A stretch of DNA of 64,000 nucleotides from Metabacillus schmidteae. GTDB lineage: Bacteria > Bacillota > Bacilli > Bacillales > Bacillaceae. Below are positions 36,127 through 44,947 of the stretch, piece by piece. Made by a program: the position numbers and the translations under genes. How positions within the stretch are numbered: the first letter of the stretch is position 1; every line of letters starts with the position of its first letter. The DNA is taken from assembly GCF_903166545.1 (NCBI RefSeq), contig NZ_CAESCH010000001.1, positions 1,740,001 through 1,804,000 of the forward strand, in the 5' to 3' direction. The notes below the pieces were generated by a model. It ran no database searches. It was not told where the DNA came from and saw nothing but the letters and a program-made list of their open reading frames with translations.

Positions 36127-36136
36127 GTGCTATAAT
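36109..36136 (+). promoter_or_regulatory. Sigma-A promoter of kduD-kduI
   Basis: TTGTCA (36109-36114) and a perfect TATAAT (36131-36136) are separated by 16 bases. The -35 lies within the 3' arm of the terminator hairpin. Confidence 0.6.
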
Positions 36137-36196
36137 CAAACTATACTGAACAATATCGAACATTTAAGTACGATAATAAACAGAGGAGGGGTAGAA

Positions 36197-36952
36197 ATGG
36201 AATCACTTTTTTCTCTAAAGGGAAAAGTTGCTCTATTAACAGGAGCAAGCCGTGGTTTAGGTCAAGGCATGGCAGTTGGATTAGCAGAAGCAGGTGCAAC
36301 CGTTATAGGTGCCGGTATGAGTGATATGACAGAGACGCGGAATAAAATTGAATCTATTGGCGGTACCTTTCATGATTTGAAAATTGATTTGTCAGAAGAT
36401 CATGCTGCCGGGAAGTTAGTATCTGAAGCGATACAGATTACAAATAGAATCGATATTTTAGTAAATAATGCCGGTATTATTAGAAGAGAAAATGCAGAGA
36501 ACTTTTCTGATGATGATTGGTATGAAGTGATTAAGGTTAACCAGCACTCTGTGTTTCAACTTTGCAGAGAGGTTGGAAAGCATATGCTTGAACATGGTTC
36601 AGGGAGAATCATCAATGTGGCATCGATGCTTTCTTTCCAAGGGGGTTTAAGAGTTCCTGCTTATACTGCCAGCAAACATGCTGTAGCTGGATTAACAAAA
36701 TCTCTTGCAAATGAATGGTCTAGTAGAGGTGTGAATGTAAACGCTATCGCTCCTGGCTATATGGAAACAGATAACACATCACAACTTAGAGCAAATAAAG
36801 AGAGAAACGAGTACATTACATCCCGTATTCCTCAAGGCCGTTGGGGCACTCCTGAAGATCTAAAAGGTGCTGTCATCTTTCTAGCTTCTGAAGCGTCAAG
36901 TTATGTGAATGGCCATATATTATGCGTTGATGGTGGATGGATGAGCTCATAA
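36197..36952 (+). CDS. kduD: 2-dehydro-3-deoxy-D-gluconate 5-dehydrogenase
   Basis: This 251-residue short-chain dehydrogenase has the cofactor motif TGASRGLG (residues 15-22), the NNAG element and the active-site YTASK (Tyr156, Lys160). The sequence fits KduD, which reduces 3-deoxy-D-glycero-2,5-hexodiulosonate to 2-keto-3-deoxygluconate. The ATG at 36197 is six bases after AGGAGGG. It lies 45 bases before kduI, which makes its substrate. Together they process the 4-deoxy sugar released from unsaturated uronides, for example by the GH105 and lyases in this locus. Confidence 0.88.
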   Translation: MESLFSLKGKVALLTGASRGLGQGMAVGLAEAGATVIGAGMSDMTETRNKIESIGGTFHDLKIDLSEDHAAGKLVSEAIQITNRIDILVNNAGIIRRENAENFSDDDWYEVIKVNQHSVFQLCREVGKHMLEHGSGRIINVASMLSFQGGLRVPAYTASKHAVAGLTKSLANEWSSRGVNVNAIAPGYMETDNTSQLRANKERNEYITSRIPQGRWGTPEDLKGAVIFLASEASSYVNGHILCVDGGWMSS

Positions 36953-36997
36953 GTTGCTACTTTTAAAGTTAATATAAATTGAAAGGGGAAAGAAAAT

Positions 36998-37828
36998 ATG
37001 GAAATTAGACATGCGACAAACCCAACAGATTTTAAAGGATATACAACAGAAAGATTAAGAAGCGATTTTTTAATGGATTCACTTTTTGTTCAAGGTGAAA
37101 TCAATATGACATATTCTCATTATGATCGTGTTGTAACTGGGGGAGCCATCCCAACAACTGGGGCTCTTAAACTAGAAGATCAGGAAACTCTGAAAACAGA
37201 ATATTTTTTAGAGAGACGTGAAGTAGGCATCATTAATATCGGTGCTGAAGGAACGGTTTTAGTTGATGGGCAAGCTTATACATTAAATAAAAGAGACTGT
37301 TTATATGTTGGTTTAGGTAACAAAGAGGTTTTATTTGAAAGTAAAAGTTCTTCAGATCCAGCGAAATTTTATATTGTTTCTACACCGGCACATAAACAAT
37401 ATCCAACGAAAAAAGCACCGATTGAAGATGCGGAGCCAAATCATTTAGGATCTGATAGTGAATCAAATAAGCGTACTATTTATAAATACATTCATGCAGA
37501 TGGCATTCAAAGCTGTCAGTTAATGATGGGAATGACTTTATTAGAGCCAAACAATATGTGGAACACAATGCCTGCACATCTACATGATCGTCGCATGGAA
37601 GTTTATCTCTATTTCGATATGGATGAGAATTCAAGAGTATTCCACTTTATGGGTGAACCAAAAGAAACGAGACATTTAGTTGTTAAGAATGAACAAGCTG
37701 TGTTATCTCCACCATGGTCAATTCACTCAGGTGTAGGAACTAGCAACTACACATTTATTTGGGCAATGGCTGGTGAGAATTATACGTTTACAGATATGGA
37801 TGCTGTAAAAATGGAAGACTTGAAATAA
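36998..37828 (+). CDS. kduI: 5-dehydro-4-deoxy-D-glucuronate isomerase
   Basis: This 276-residue double-cupin enzyme converts 5-keto-4-deoxyuronate into the substrate of KduD. The zinc ligands fit H194 and H196 (PAHLHDRRMEV), E201 and H243 (PWSIHSG). The N-terminus (MEIRHATNPTDFKGYTTERL) is typical of KduI. It is cytoplasmic. The ATG follows AAAGGGGAAAG. It ends with its own terminator and is the second gene of the kduD operon. Confidence 0.93.
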   Translation: MEIRHATNPTDFKGYTTERLRSDFLMDSLFVQGEINMTYSHYDRVVTGGAIPTTGALKLEDQETLKTEYFLERREVGIINIGAEGTVLVDGQAYTLNKRDCLYVGLGNKEVLFESKSSSDPAKFYIVSTPAHKQYPTKKAPIEDAEPNHLGSDSESNKRTIYKYIHADGIQSCQLMMGMTLLEPNNMWNTMPAHLHDRRMEVYLYFDMDENSRVFHFMGEPKETRHLVVKNEQAVLSPPWSIHSGVGTSNYTFIWAMAGENYTFTDMDAVKMEDLK

Positions 37829-37840
37829 CTTAGAACAAGG

Positions 37841-37876
37841 AATAGTGCGTTATCCTTAGGATAGTGCACTATTTTT
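37841..37876 (+). terminator. Terminator after kduI
   Basis: AATAGTGC pairs with GCACTATT and an inner stem of six bases extends it; five T follow. Confidence 0.75.
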
Positions 37877-37942
37877 GTACGGCTATTACTAAATAATTGT
37901 TTTGAAATTAGATGCTAAAGTTGATTAAAGGAGTGAAGTTGC

Positions 37943-38441
37943 TTGAGTCTTCTAACATCACCAAAAGCACCTTTGTTTCGTGATCCAATCTTTGATGGTG
38001 CAGCAGATCCAACGATTATTTGGAATGAAGAGGAAAAAGAGTGGTGGATGATCTATACAAATCGAAGGGCAACTGTACATTGTGAGGGAGTAGCTTGGGT
38101 TCACGGAACTGATTTAGGAATTGCATTGGATGATCGTTGATAAATGGGCTGGTCAAGCGGTTTATAAGTCAAATGATTGTGAGGTTTGGGAGTACAATAC
38201 AACGATTCTTGATCAGCCTGGTGAAAAACCTGATGATAAAACATTTGGTTATCATGCAGATGTTCATGTTCAAGGAAAAGAAGCCTTTATTTTTTATTTC
38301 ACACATCCAGGTAGAAATGAAGAAATTTCATTAGATGAATATGACGCAAAACGTTCGTCTATCCAGGTTGCTAGGTTAACTGTAAAAAATGGCATCCTTA
38401 CCTGTGATCGAAATGAACCTTTTGATCTTGTACTTTATTAA
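37943..38441 (+). pseudogene. Internally deleted glycosidase gene (GH43/GH32-like beta-propeller)
   Basis: The first frame starts at a TTG (37943) seven bases after AAAGGAGTG and reads FRDPIFDGAADPTIIWNEEE and later HGTDLGIALDD before a stop at about 38140. A second frame begins about there and reads WMIVDKWAGQAVYKSNDCEVW, then YHADVHVQGKEAFIFYFTHPG, to a stop at 38441. The two parts match the first and last thirds of a five-bladed propeller glycosidase; the central blades, roughly 100 codons, are missing and the join is out of frame. The junction is at about 38127-38130. It is therefore a dead gene. Intact relatives occur with pectin genes, which fits its place after kduI. Confidence 0.75.
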
Positions 38442-38455
38442 TCTTGCAAAATACA

Positions 38456-38517
38456 CTGTTTTCTAAACTTTTTCGTCTGAAAATTATATATGTCTATTTA
38501 AAAATAGTGTATATAAT
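38456..38517 (+). promoter_or_regulatory. Candidate YesN box and promoter of the ASRT-like gene
   Basis: CTGTTTTCT (38456) and CTGAAAATT (38477) form half-sites with a 21-bp period. A perfect TATAAT at 38512-38517 starts 35 bases after the second half-site, as at 56400. Confidence 0.55.
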
Positions 38518-38637
38518 AAGGGGAAAATGGCTGTTTCATTCTCTTTAAGAGGATGAATGTAAGGGTATTCAATGTTAAATAAAAATAATATAATAAATAT
38601 AATGGGCTAATCAGTTCATTTTTAAGGAGGCATTTAT

Positions 38638-39012
38638 ATGTATACTGGTAAAGGAGAAACACATTGGATAATACCTGATGGATATATTCCACCGCTAAGT
38701 ACTGGAGAATTAGTTAGTCACGAATCCATCTGTATTCTAAATTGTAATCAAAAAGATGCTCAAGTCTTTATTACAATTTATTTTGAAGATCGTGAGCCTA
38801 TGGAAAGGATTCCAGTTGTGATCCAAGGGAAAAGGAGTAACCACCTTCGAACTTCATCCATAGAATTAAACGGTGAGAAAATACCAGTTGGTGTGCCTTA
38901 TTCTATAGAAGTAGAAAGTGATCTTCCGATTATTGTTCAATATAGTCGCCTGGACTCTACACAACCTGGACTTGCCTTAATGTCAACAATGGGGTACCCT
39001 CTTAAAGCATAA
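38638..39012 (+). CDS. Sensory-rhodopsin-transducer-like (ASRT family) protein
   Basis: This 124-residue soluble beta-sandwich protein matches the family of the Anabaena sensory rhodopsin transducer: HWIIPDGYIPPLSTGELVSH near the N-terminus (residues 8-27), FEDREPMERIPV in the middle, GVPYSIEVESDLPIIVQYSR and DSTQPGLALMSTMGYP at the end. The Anabaena protein binds a rhodopsin, but no opsin gene occurs here and most relatives have none. The ATG follows AAGGAGG. It forms a one-gene unit before the YesMN system, with a candidate YesN box upstream, suggesting a sugar-related role. The ligand is unknown. Confidence 0.82.
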   Translation: MYTGKGETHWIIPDGYIPPLSTGELVSHESICILNCNQKDAQVFITIYFEDREPMERIPVVIQGKRSNHLRTSSIELNGEKIPVGVPYSIEVESDLPIIVQYSRLDSTQPGLALMSTMGYPLKA

Positions 39013-39013
39013 A

Positions 39014-39051
39014 AATGAACAGGGAAACAACCCTGTTCATTCAAGTCTTTT
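39014..39051 (+). terminator. Terminator after the ASRT-like gene
   Basis: AATGAACAGGG pairs with its complement (11 bp) around a 6-base loop; TCTTTTT follows. Confidence 0.8.
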
Positions 39052-39061
39052 TACCTTAAAT

Positions 39062-39075
39062 TGAAAGCGGTTACC
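39062..39075 (+). promoter_or_regulatory. cre-like site before the histidine kinase gene
   Basis: TGAAAGCGGTTACC fits the relaxed cre consensus with one mismatch at the last base. Confidence 0.4.
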
Positions 39076-39143
39076 GTTACTTCTTTGAAATTTCACAGTA
39101 ATAGAAAACAGACAAAAATAATTAACATTGGAGTCCTAAGATA

Positions 39144-40910
39144 ATGAAAAACTTAAAGCAATGTATTGGTAAAAGATACAATAACTTAAAGATAAAGTAT
39201 AAGTTAATTATCATTATTTCAACCATCATGGTTGTTTGTTTATCATTCATTATCTTAGGTTTTCAATACGCTTTTAATAGCTATGATGAACAAATTTATC
39301 GTAAATCCTCACAAGTTTTAATCATGTCTTCAAACCGGATTGAAGATGAACTAAAAAATATTGAAGAAGTTTCTTATCGAGTATTGGCTGATAATAAAAT
39401 TCAAAAAGCATTAATTGAAGCAAAGAAAGAGCTGACCAGTTACGATCAATACCAAATTGAAAAGGAAATTAGAGATACTTTGACAAGCTATATAGGGTCT
39501 GAGGAATATATTCAATCCATTCATTTATTTGATACAAATGGGAAAGAGTATCAAGCTGGAAAAATTACGGCATCTATTCTCTATGAAAATGCTGATTATC
39601 TTGAACAGAAAGCAAAAGAAGGAGATGGAAGAAACATCTGGGTCTCTCTGAAAGAATCCCAAAATACTATTTTTTCAGCAAGGCAGTTAAGGTCATATCA
39701 AAATCTCAGTCTAGATAACTTAGGAACATTAATCATTGAGGTATCATTAAATGACATTGTTAAAGAACTTCCAAGGGAGTGGGGAGGACAAGAAGGGCGT
39801 ATTGCGATTTCAGATGGAGATGATATCTTTTTTGCTGAAGAAACATCTATTCAGCTAAATAAATTAAATTTATCTGTAACGGATGGGCAAGGTTATCAAA
39901 TTCAAAAACTAAATGGAAGAAACTATTTCGTCACATATTCAAATTCTACGTATGCTAACTGGACGTATTGGAATGTATTACCATTTGAAACGATGTTTGC
40001 TAAGGTTACAACGATTAAGTTTATGGTCATTTTTTTATTTTTTATTATTTTATTATCTTCAATCTACTTTTTCATTCGTTTTTCAAAAAGAATTACAGAT
40101 CCAATTGAAAACTTAGTTTCAGCAATGAAAGTCGTGCAAACCGGTGACTTCAAAGCTGTAGATACGTTAAAACCATCCGAAGAAAAAAATGAAATAGGCA
40201 TTCTTCACAGAAATTTCATTGTCATGATCAAACGGATAAATGACTTAATCAATGAAAACTATGAAAAACAGCTTCTTATAAAGGATACAGAATTTAAAGC
40301 ATTGCAATCTCAAATTAATCCACATTTTCTTTATAACACACTTGAATCTATTAATTGGTTAGCGAAGATTAATAAACAGAATCAAATATCAAAAATGGTT
40401 GAATCATTGGGCTTTTTGTTAAGGAATGCGATTAGTTTAAAAAATGATGTGATTACCGTTCAAGAAGAAATTGAGATGGTTCAGCATTATATTACAATAC
40501 AAAAATTCAGATTCGAGGAACGCTTGGATTTTTCTTTAGACATACACGAAGATGTTAAAGGATGTCTTATACCTAAGCTGATTATCCAACCACTTGTAGA
40601 AAATGCGATTAACTACGCACTTGAAATGATGATGGAGCCATGCAAAATAAAAGTCTCAGCCTATAAAGAAGGGGAAAATCTGTATCTCTCTGTTGAAGAT
40701 AACGGACTGGGAATGGACAAAGCAAAACTTGAACAAGTGCGAAAGGGAGAATTTAAGACAAGTGGGAATGGGATTGGGCTTAGTAACATTGATTCTAGAA
40801 TAAAGTTTGTCTTCGGGTCAAAGTATGGATTGCAAATTGATAGCGAGTTAAATATGGGAACGAAGGTGTTCATTGTCATTCCATATCAAACGAGGTGGAG
40901 TTATGTATAA
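39144..40910 (+). CDS. yesM: Sensor histidine kinase, YesM family
   Basis: This 588-residue kinase has two transmembrane helices (about residues 20-42 and 289-311) around an extracellular sensor (about 43-288), a HAMP linker (ITDPIENLVSAMKVVQTGDF), and a LytS/YesM-type histidine kinase domain whose phosphorylated His is H394 in NPHFLYNTLESINWL. An ATP-binding domain follows (LIIQPLVENAINYAL, then NGIGLSNIDSRIKFVFG). It probably senses a pectin-derived sugar outside the cell and phosphorylates the regulator encoded next. The ATG follows TTGGAG. It overlaps that gene by 8 bases. Confidence 0.9.
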   Translation: MKNLKQCIGKRYNNLKIKYKLIIIISTIMVVCLSFIILGFQYAFNSYDEQIYRKSSQVLIMSSNRIEDELKNIEEVSYRVLADNKIQKALIEAKKELTSYDQYQIEKEIRDTLTSYIGSEEYIQSIHLFDTNGKEYQAGKITASILYENADYLEQKAKEGDGRNIWVSLKESQNTIFSARQLRSYQNLSLDNLGTLIIEVSLNDIVKELPREWGGQEGRIAISDGDDIFFAEETSIQLNKLNLSVTDGQGYQIQKLNGRNYFVTYSNSTYANWTYWNVLPFETMFAKVTTIKFMVIFLFFIILLSSIYFFIRFSKRITDPIENLVSAMKVVQTGDFKAVDTLKPSEEKNEIGILHRNFIVMIKRINDLINENYEKQLLIKDTEFKALQSQINPHFLYNTLESINWLAKINKQNQISKMVESLGFLLRNAISLKNDVITVQEEIEMVQHYITIQKFRFEERLDFSLDIHEDVKGCLIPKLIIQPLVENAINYALEMMMEPCKIKVSAYKEGENLYLSVEDNGLGMDKAKLEQVRKGEFKTSGNGIGLSNIDSRIKFVFGSKYGLQIDSELNMGTKVFIVIPYQTRWSYV

Positions 40911-42441
40911 AGTATTACTTGTCGATGACGAGAGAATTATTTTAGAAGGTATTTCAAGTATTATCAATTGGGGAGAGATTGGAACAGAATTAATTGGAAC
41001 TGCACGTAATGGGTGTGAAGCCTATGATTTTATTATGAGAGAGAAACCGGATATTGTTATTTGTGACATTAAAATGCCGATTATGAATGGTTTGGAATTA
41101 GTTACAAGAGTATCGAAAGAATTTCCAGTAATAAAATTTATTATTTTGTCTGGTTTCAACGAATTTGACTATGCTAAGCAAGCGATGGAGCATGGAGTTA
41201 AGCATTATCTATTAAAGCCTTGTAATGAAAAGAGCATTGTTGAAGCACTAACAAGTATTATGAATGATTTATCAAATGATGCAAAGAAAGAGCAGTCTCT
41301 CTTTGATATGAAGAGTCGGTTGGATCAGATCCAGCCGTATGTGAAAAAGCAGTTGCTTAAGGAATTTATTACAAGTAAGTTAGATAGCAATCAAAGTCTT
41401 CAATTTTATGAGAAGCTTTTACGAGTCAATTTTCATGACGAATTTATTAGGCTTATCATTTTCCGTATTGAAGGAGAATATCATTATGAGCATATGTTTG
41501 TCATCGAAAACCTTGGGGAAGATCTTTTTTCTGGATCCGTGTTATCAACGAATATAGGAGAATATGCATTATTCCTTGTTGCTGAACAGGATTTTTCAAT
41601 TCTTCAAGGTAAAATTGAACATTTACGAAATCAGTTCTATAAAATCTATGAAATGCACATGACGGTTGCAATTAGCGAAATGGATTGCATTACAAATGTT
41701 AGAAAACTATATTTAGAGGCACTAGAATGTTTAAATCACCGTTTTTATTTAGGGGAAGGAAGCATTATTACGAAAAACGATATTCAGCAGGATACGAAAT
41801 TAACAGATTATGAGTATGATGGACAAAGCTTATGTCTGTTTATTAAATCCGGAAATATCGAAAAAGTTGAAAATGAAATCTTACTCTTTTTTCATGAACT
41901 TGCTAACAAAAGGCTTTCCAACGGATTAGCACGCTCATATGTAATGCAGTTATTTTTAGTGATGATTCAACAAACTGATTCTAAACGGATTCAATCCTAT
42001 ACAGGGAAAATGTCATCATTGTTGGAAATGGATACAATTCAACAAATGAAAGAATTCTTTTTAGCCACTGCAAATGAAATTACTCAACATTATTATGAAA
42101 AACATAAATCCAACCACTCAGAGGTTATTCAGAAGATGATGGACCTCGTGGAGAAAAATCTTGCTAATACGGAGCTGTCACTTAAATGGGTCGCAAATAA
42201 GGTATATATGAACGCGGACTATTTAGGCAAACTTTTTAAACAGGAAACAGGTGAAAAGTTTTCTAGTTATGTCACACATCAGCGAATCCATAAAGCAATG
42301 GAACAAATAGAATTAATGGAAGATATCAAGGTCTTTGCGATAGCTGAAAGCATCGGATTTGGAGATAATCCACAATATTTTAGCCAAGTATTTAAGAAAT
42401 TTACAGGCTATTCTCCTTCTGAATACAAGAAGGTCAATTAA
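40903..42441 (+). CDS. yesN: Response regulator with AraC-type DNA-binding domain, YesN family
   Basis: This 512-residue regulator has a receiver domain with acidic pocket D8/D9, phosphorylation site Asp55 (VICDIKMPIMNG) and conserved Lys in YLLKPCNE. A long middle region follows, then a C-terminal AraC domain (LSLKWVANKVYMNADYLGKLF; YFSQVFKKFTGYSPSEYK). The ATG at 40903 follows GAGGTGGAG and lies in the end of the kinase gene. It probably activates the rhamnogalacturonan genes downstream. A direct repeat with a 21-bp period is found at five promoters in this locus and is the natural candidate for its binding site. Confidence 0.9.
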   Translation: MYKVLLVDDERIILEGISSIINWGEIGTELIGTARNGCEAYDFIMREKPDIVICDIKMPIMNGLELVTRVSKEFPVIKFIILSGFNEFDYAKQAMEHGVKHYLLKPCNEKSIVEALTSIMNDLSNDAKKEQSLFDMKSRLDQIQPYVKKQLLKEFITSKLDSNQSLQFYEKLLRVNFHDEFIRLIIFRIEGEYHYEHMFVIENLGEDLFSGSVLSTNIGEYALFLVAEQDFSILQGKIEHLRNQFYKIYEMHMTVAISEMDCITNVRKLYLEALECLNHRFYLGEGSIITKNDIQQDTKLTDYEYDGQSLCLFIKSGNIEKVENEILLFFHELANKRLSNGLARSYVMQLFLVMIQQTDSKRIQSYTGKMSSLLEMDTIQQMKEFFLATANEITQHYYEKHKSNHSEVIQKMMDLVEKNLANTELSLKWVANKVYMNADYLGKLFKQETGEKFSSYVTHQRIHKAMEQIELMEDIKVFAIAESIGFGDNPQYFSQVFKKFTGYSPSEYKKVN

Positions 42442-42447
42442 TTAGTC

Positions 42448-42484
42448 AAACTCACAATCTATTGATCTGGATTGTGAGTTTTTT
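42448..42484 (+). terminator. Terminator after the YesMN operon
   Basis: AAACTCACAATC pairs with its complement (12 bp), then a T run. Confidence 0.85.
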
Positions 42485-42549
42485 CATAGGTTGAAATACC
42501 CGTAATTAAAAAGAGATAAAACTGTATAAAAAATAGGTATCACAATTCA

Positions 42550-42609
42550 CTGTTTTTTAAACAGAGTTATCTGTTTTTTGCATTTCAAAAGACCTATAAA
42601 CCTTATAAA
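42550..42609 (+). promoter_or_regulatory. Candidate YesN box and promoter of the ABC importer operon
   Basis: CTGTTTTTT at 42550 and again at 42571 (21-bp period) precede a -10-like TATAAA at 42604-42609. Confidence 0.65.
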
Positions 42610-42617
42610 ATAGGGTT

Positions 42618-42631
42618 TGTAAGCGGTAACA
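42618..42631 (+). promoter_or_regulatory. cre site in the ABC importer operon leader
   Basis: TGTAAGCGGTAACA, with the preceding T, fully matches the relaxed CcpA consensus WTGNAANCGNWNNCW. It lies just after the -10, so CcpA binding should repress. Confidence 0.6.
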
Positions 42632-42653
42632 GAAAAGATAAGGGGGAAGGGAA

Positions 42654-43958
42654 ATGAAGAAATGGTTGTTTGGGTTGTTAGCAGTTGTCATGGTCTTTGC
42701 TTTGGCAGCTTGCAGCGGTGGAAGTAATAGTTCTTCTGGAGAATCTTCTGATTCAGGTGGTGGAAGTGAAAAGGAAGAAATCAAACTCCGTATTGCATGG
42801 TGGGGATCTGAGCCTCGACATGACTACACATTGAAAATTATTGACATGTATGAAAAAGAAAATCCTGGTGTAAAGATTCAAGCAGAATATGCAAGCTGGG
42901 ATGACTACTGGAAGAAATTAGCGCCTCAAGCTTCTGCGCAACAGCTTCCTGATATTATTCAAATGGATCTTTCGTATTTTTCGCAATATGCAGAAAATGG
43001 ACAGTTAGCTGATTTATATCCATATATTGGTAATCAAATTGATACAACAAATTTTACTGAAAATTATATTAACGGTGGAAAAATTGGTGACAAGTTATAC
43101 GGCTTTAACTTAGGAGTAAACGTTGTAGGTTTTCATTATGATGAAGCACTACTGAAGAAAATTGGTGTTGATTCTTTAGCTGAAGATTGGACTTGGGATG
43201 ACTATAAAGAAATTGCTGCAAAAGCAAAAGACGCCGGTCTCTTTATGGACACAGGTATGAAAGCGGATGTTTTCTTTAACTACTACTTAAGAACACAAGG
43301 TAAGTCTTTATATAGTAAAGATGGTACTGCTTTAGGATATGAAGATGACCAAATGTTTATTGATTTCTTTAGTATGACATCTGGCTTAGTAAAAGATGGT
43401 GCTGTTCCAACTCCTGATTACCTTGCTCAATTAAAGGGCTTAGAGGATGATCCGGTTGTAAAAGAGGAAGCATTAGGAATATGGCAATGGTCGAACCAAT
43501 TCGTTGGTATCCAACAAGTAGCTAATCGACCACTGAAAATTCAAAATATGCCAGGGCCTAACACAAGTGATGGTCTATATTTAAAGCCTAGTATGTTCTG
43601 GTCTGTTGCTGAGAATTCCAAACAAAAAGAAGAAGCAGCGAAGTTTATCGACTTTTTCGTAAATAATGTTGAAGCCAACAAATTAAATTTAGGTGATCGT
43701 GGTATCCCTGGTTCTTCTGTCGTGAAGGAGGAACTTAAGCCGGTGTTGTCACCAGAACAAGTTCAAGTATTTGACAGTGTTGAATGGGCTGAACAAAATA
43801 GCTCAGCATTTGATGGTCCGGATCCAATCGGAGCAGGTCAAATTATTGAACTTCTAGATAGCATATCAGAACAAATGAGTTATGGTCAGTTGAAGGTGGA
43901 AGATGCTGCAAAACAATTTAGACAGCAAGCTGAAAGCATATTATCTCAAAATAAATAG
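42654..43958 (+). CDS. ABC transporter solute-binding lipoprotein for rhamnogalacturonan oligosaccharides (likely)
   Basis: This 434-residue lipoprotein has a signal peptide with lipobox ALAAC (Cys20) and a Ser/Gly-rich linker. The mature part (KLRIAWWGSEPRHDYT, then YASWDDYWKKLAPQASAQQ) resembles the YesO/YtcQ group. It captures oligosaccharide for the permeases at 44046 and 44948. It is paralogous to the binding protein at 46700. The ATG follows GGGGGAAGGG. A hairpin after it probably gives an excess of this component over the permeases. The substrate is inferred from the lyases and GH105 nearby. Confidence 0.88.
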   Translation: MKKWLFGLLAVVMVFALAACSGGSNSSSGESSDSGGGSEKEEIKLRIAWWGSEPRHDYTLKIIDMYEKENPGVKIQAEYASWDDYWKKLAPQASAQQLPDIIQMDLSYFSQYAENGQLADLYPYIGNQIDTTNFTENYINGGKIGDKLYGFNLGVNVVGFHYDEALLKKIGVDSLAEDWTWDDYKEIAAKAKDAGLFMDTGMKADVFFNYYLRTQGKSLYSKDGTALGYEDDQMFIDFFSMTSGLVKDGAVPTPDYLAQLKGLEDDPVVKEEALGIWQWSNQFVGIQQVANRPLKIQNMPGPNTSDGLYLKPSMFWSVAENSKQKEEAAKFIDFFVNNVEANKLNLGDRGIPGSSVVKEELKPVLSPEQVQVFDSVEWAEQNSSAFDGPDPIGAGQIIELLDSISEQMSYGQLKVEDAAKQFRQQAESILSQNK

Positions 43959-43969
43959 TGATTAAAACA

Positions 43970-44002
43970 CTAGTAGCTGGTCATCAAACGATCAGCTACT
44001 AG
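43970..44002 (+). terminator. Intercistronic hairpin after the binding-protein gene
   Basis: CTAGTAGCTG pairs with CAGCTACTAG (10 bp) without a T run. Probably mRNA stabilising or a partial terminator. Confidence 0.55.
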
Positions 44003-44045
44003 ACTTTAAAACATCATCACTATTTGGGAGAAAGGAAATGATCGT

Positions 44046-44945
44046 ATGAGTGCACGCGCCCTAAAACAAAATATGAAAGGCTACGCATTTATTAGTCCCT
44101 TTATCATTGGTTTTTTAGCGTTTACGTTAATCCCAATTATTACCTCATTATACTTATCATTCACACAATATAACCTTTTCGCTACTCCAACATGGATTGG
44201 TCTTGAAAACTATAAAAAAATGTTCACCGAAGATCCGCGATACTGGCAATCCCTTAAAGTAACTCTTATCTATGTGTTTGCTGGAGTTCCTTTAAGACTT
44301 GGGTTCGCTTTATTAATTGCCATGGTGCTTAATACAGCATCAAGAGCTGTAGGTATATACAGAACATTGTTTTATTTACCTTCTTTAATTGGAGGAAGTG
44401 TTGCCGTTGCCATTATGTGGCGTAATATTTTTGGTGATGAAGGAATTATCAACTTATTGCTAGCGTTTTTTAGTATTCCAGACGTTCGTTGGTTCGGTGA
44501 TCCAACAGCAGCACTATGGATGCTTATCTTCTTATCTGTATGGCAATTTGGTTCATCTATGTTAATTTTCTTGGCTGGATTAAAAGGTATTCCAGCGACT
44601 TATTATGAAGCGGCAAGTGTTGATGGAGCGAATTTTTGGCAGAAGTTTACGAAAATCACTCTTCCAATGTTAAGCCCTGTAATCTTATTTAATACAATCA
44701 TGCAAACCATTGCAGCGTTTATGACGTTTGTTCCTGCCTTCATCATTTCGAAGGGAACGGGTGGTCCTTTAGATGGTACACTACTTTACTCACTATATCT
44801 ATTCATACAAGGATTTGAATTCTTTAATATGGGATATGCTTCAGCAATGGCATGGATCATGCTCATTATTGTGGGAATCCTAACAGCCATTATCTTTGCT
44901 ACATCGAAGTTTTGGGTTCACTATGAATCGGAAGGAGGGAAATAA
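44046..44945 (+). CDS. ABC sugar transporter permease (MalF-type)
   Basis: This 299-residue permease has six helices. Its EAA loop reads [20 protein letters not shown] at about residues 188-207. It pairs with the next permease, two bases downstream. No ATPase gene is nearby, so a shared MsmX-type ATPase probably drives the system. The ATG at 44046 follows GGAGAAAGGA. Confidence 0.88.
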   Translation: MSARALKQNMKGYAFISPFIIGFLAFTLIPIITSLYLSFTQYNLFATPTWIGLENYKKMFTEDPRYWQSLKVTLIYVFAGVPLRLGFALLIAMVLNTASRAVGIYRTLFYLPSLIGGSVAVAIMWRNIFGDEGIINLLLAFFSIPDVRWFGDPTAALWMLIFLSVWQFGSSMLIFLAGLKGIPATYYEAASVDGANFWQKFTKITLPMLSPVILFNTIMQTIAAFMTFVPAFIISKGTGGPLDGTLLYSLYLFIQGFEFFNMGYASAMAWIMLIIVGILTAIIFATSKFWVHYESEGGK

Positions 44946-44947
44946 GA

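Larger units (their letters stand above)
35629..36196. other. Intergenic region with terminators, a structured repeat and the kduD promoter
   Basis: This 568-base gap has no gene. It contains the pbuG terminator (35637-35665), the ~126-base structured repeat (35887-36012), a hairpin terminator (36081-36126) whose 3' arm includes a -35 box, and the -10 of the kduD promoter. I see nothing recognisable in 35670-35880. Confidence 0.7.
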
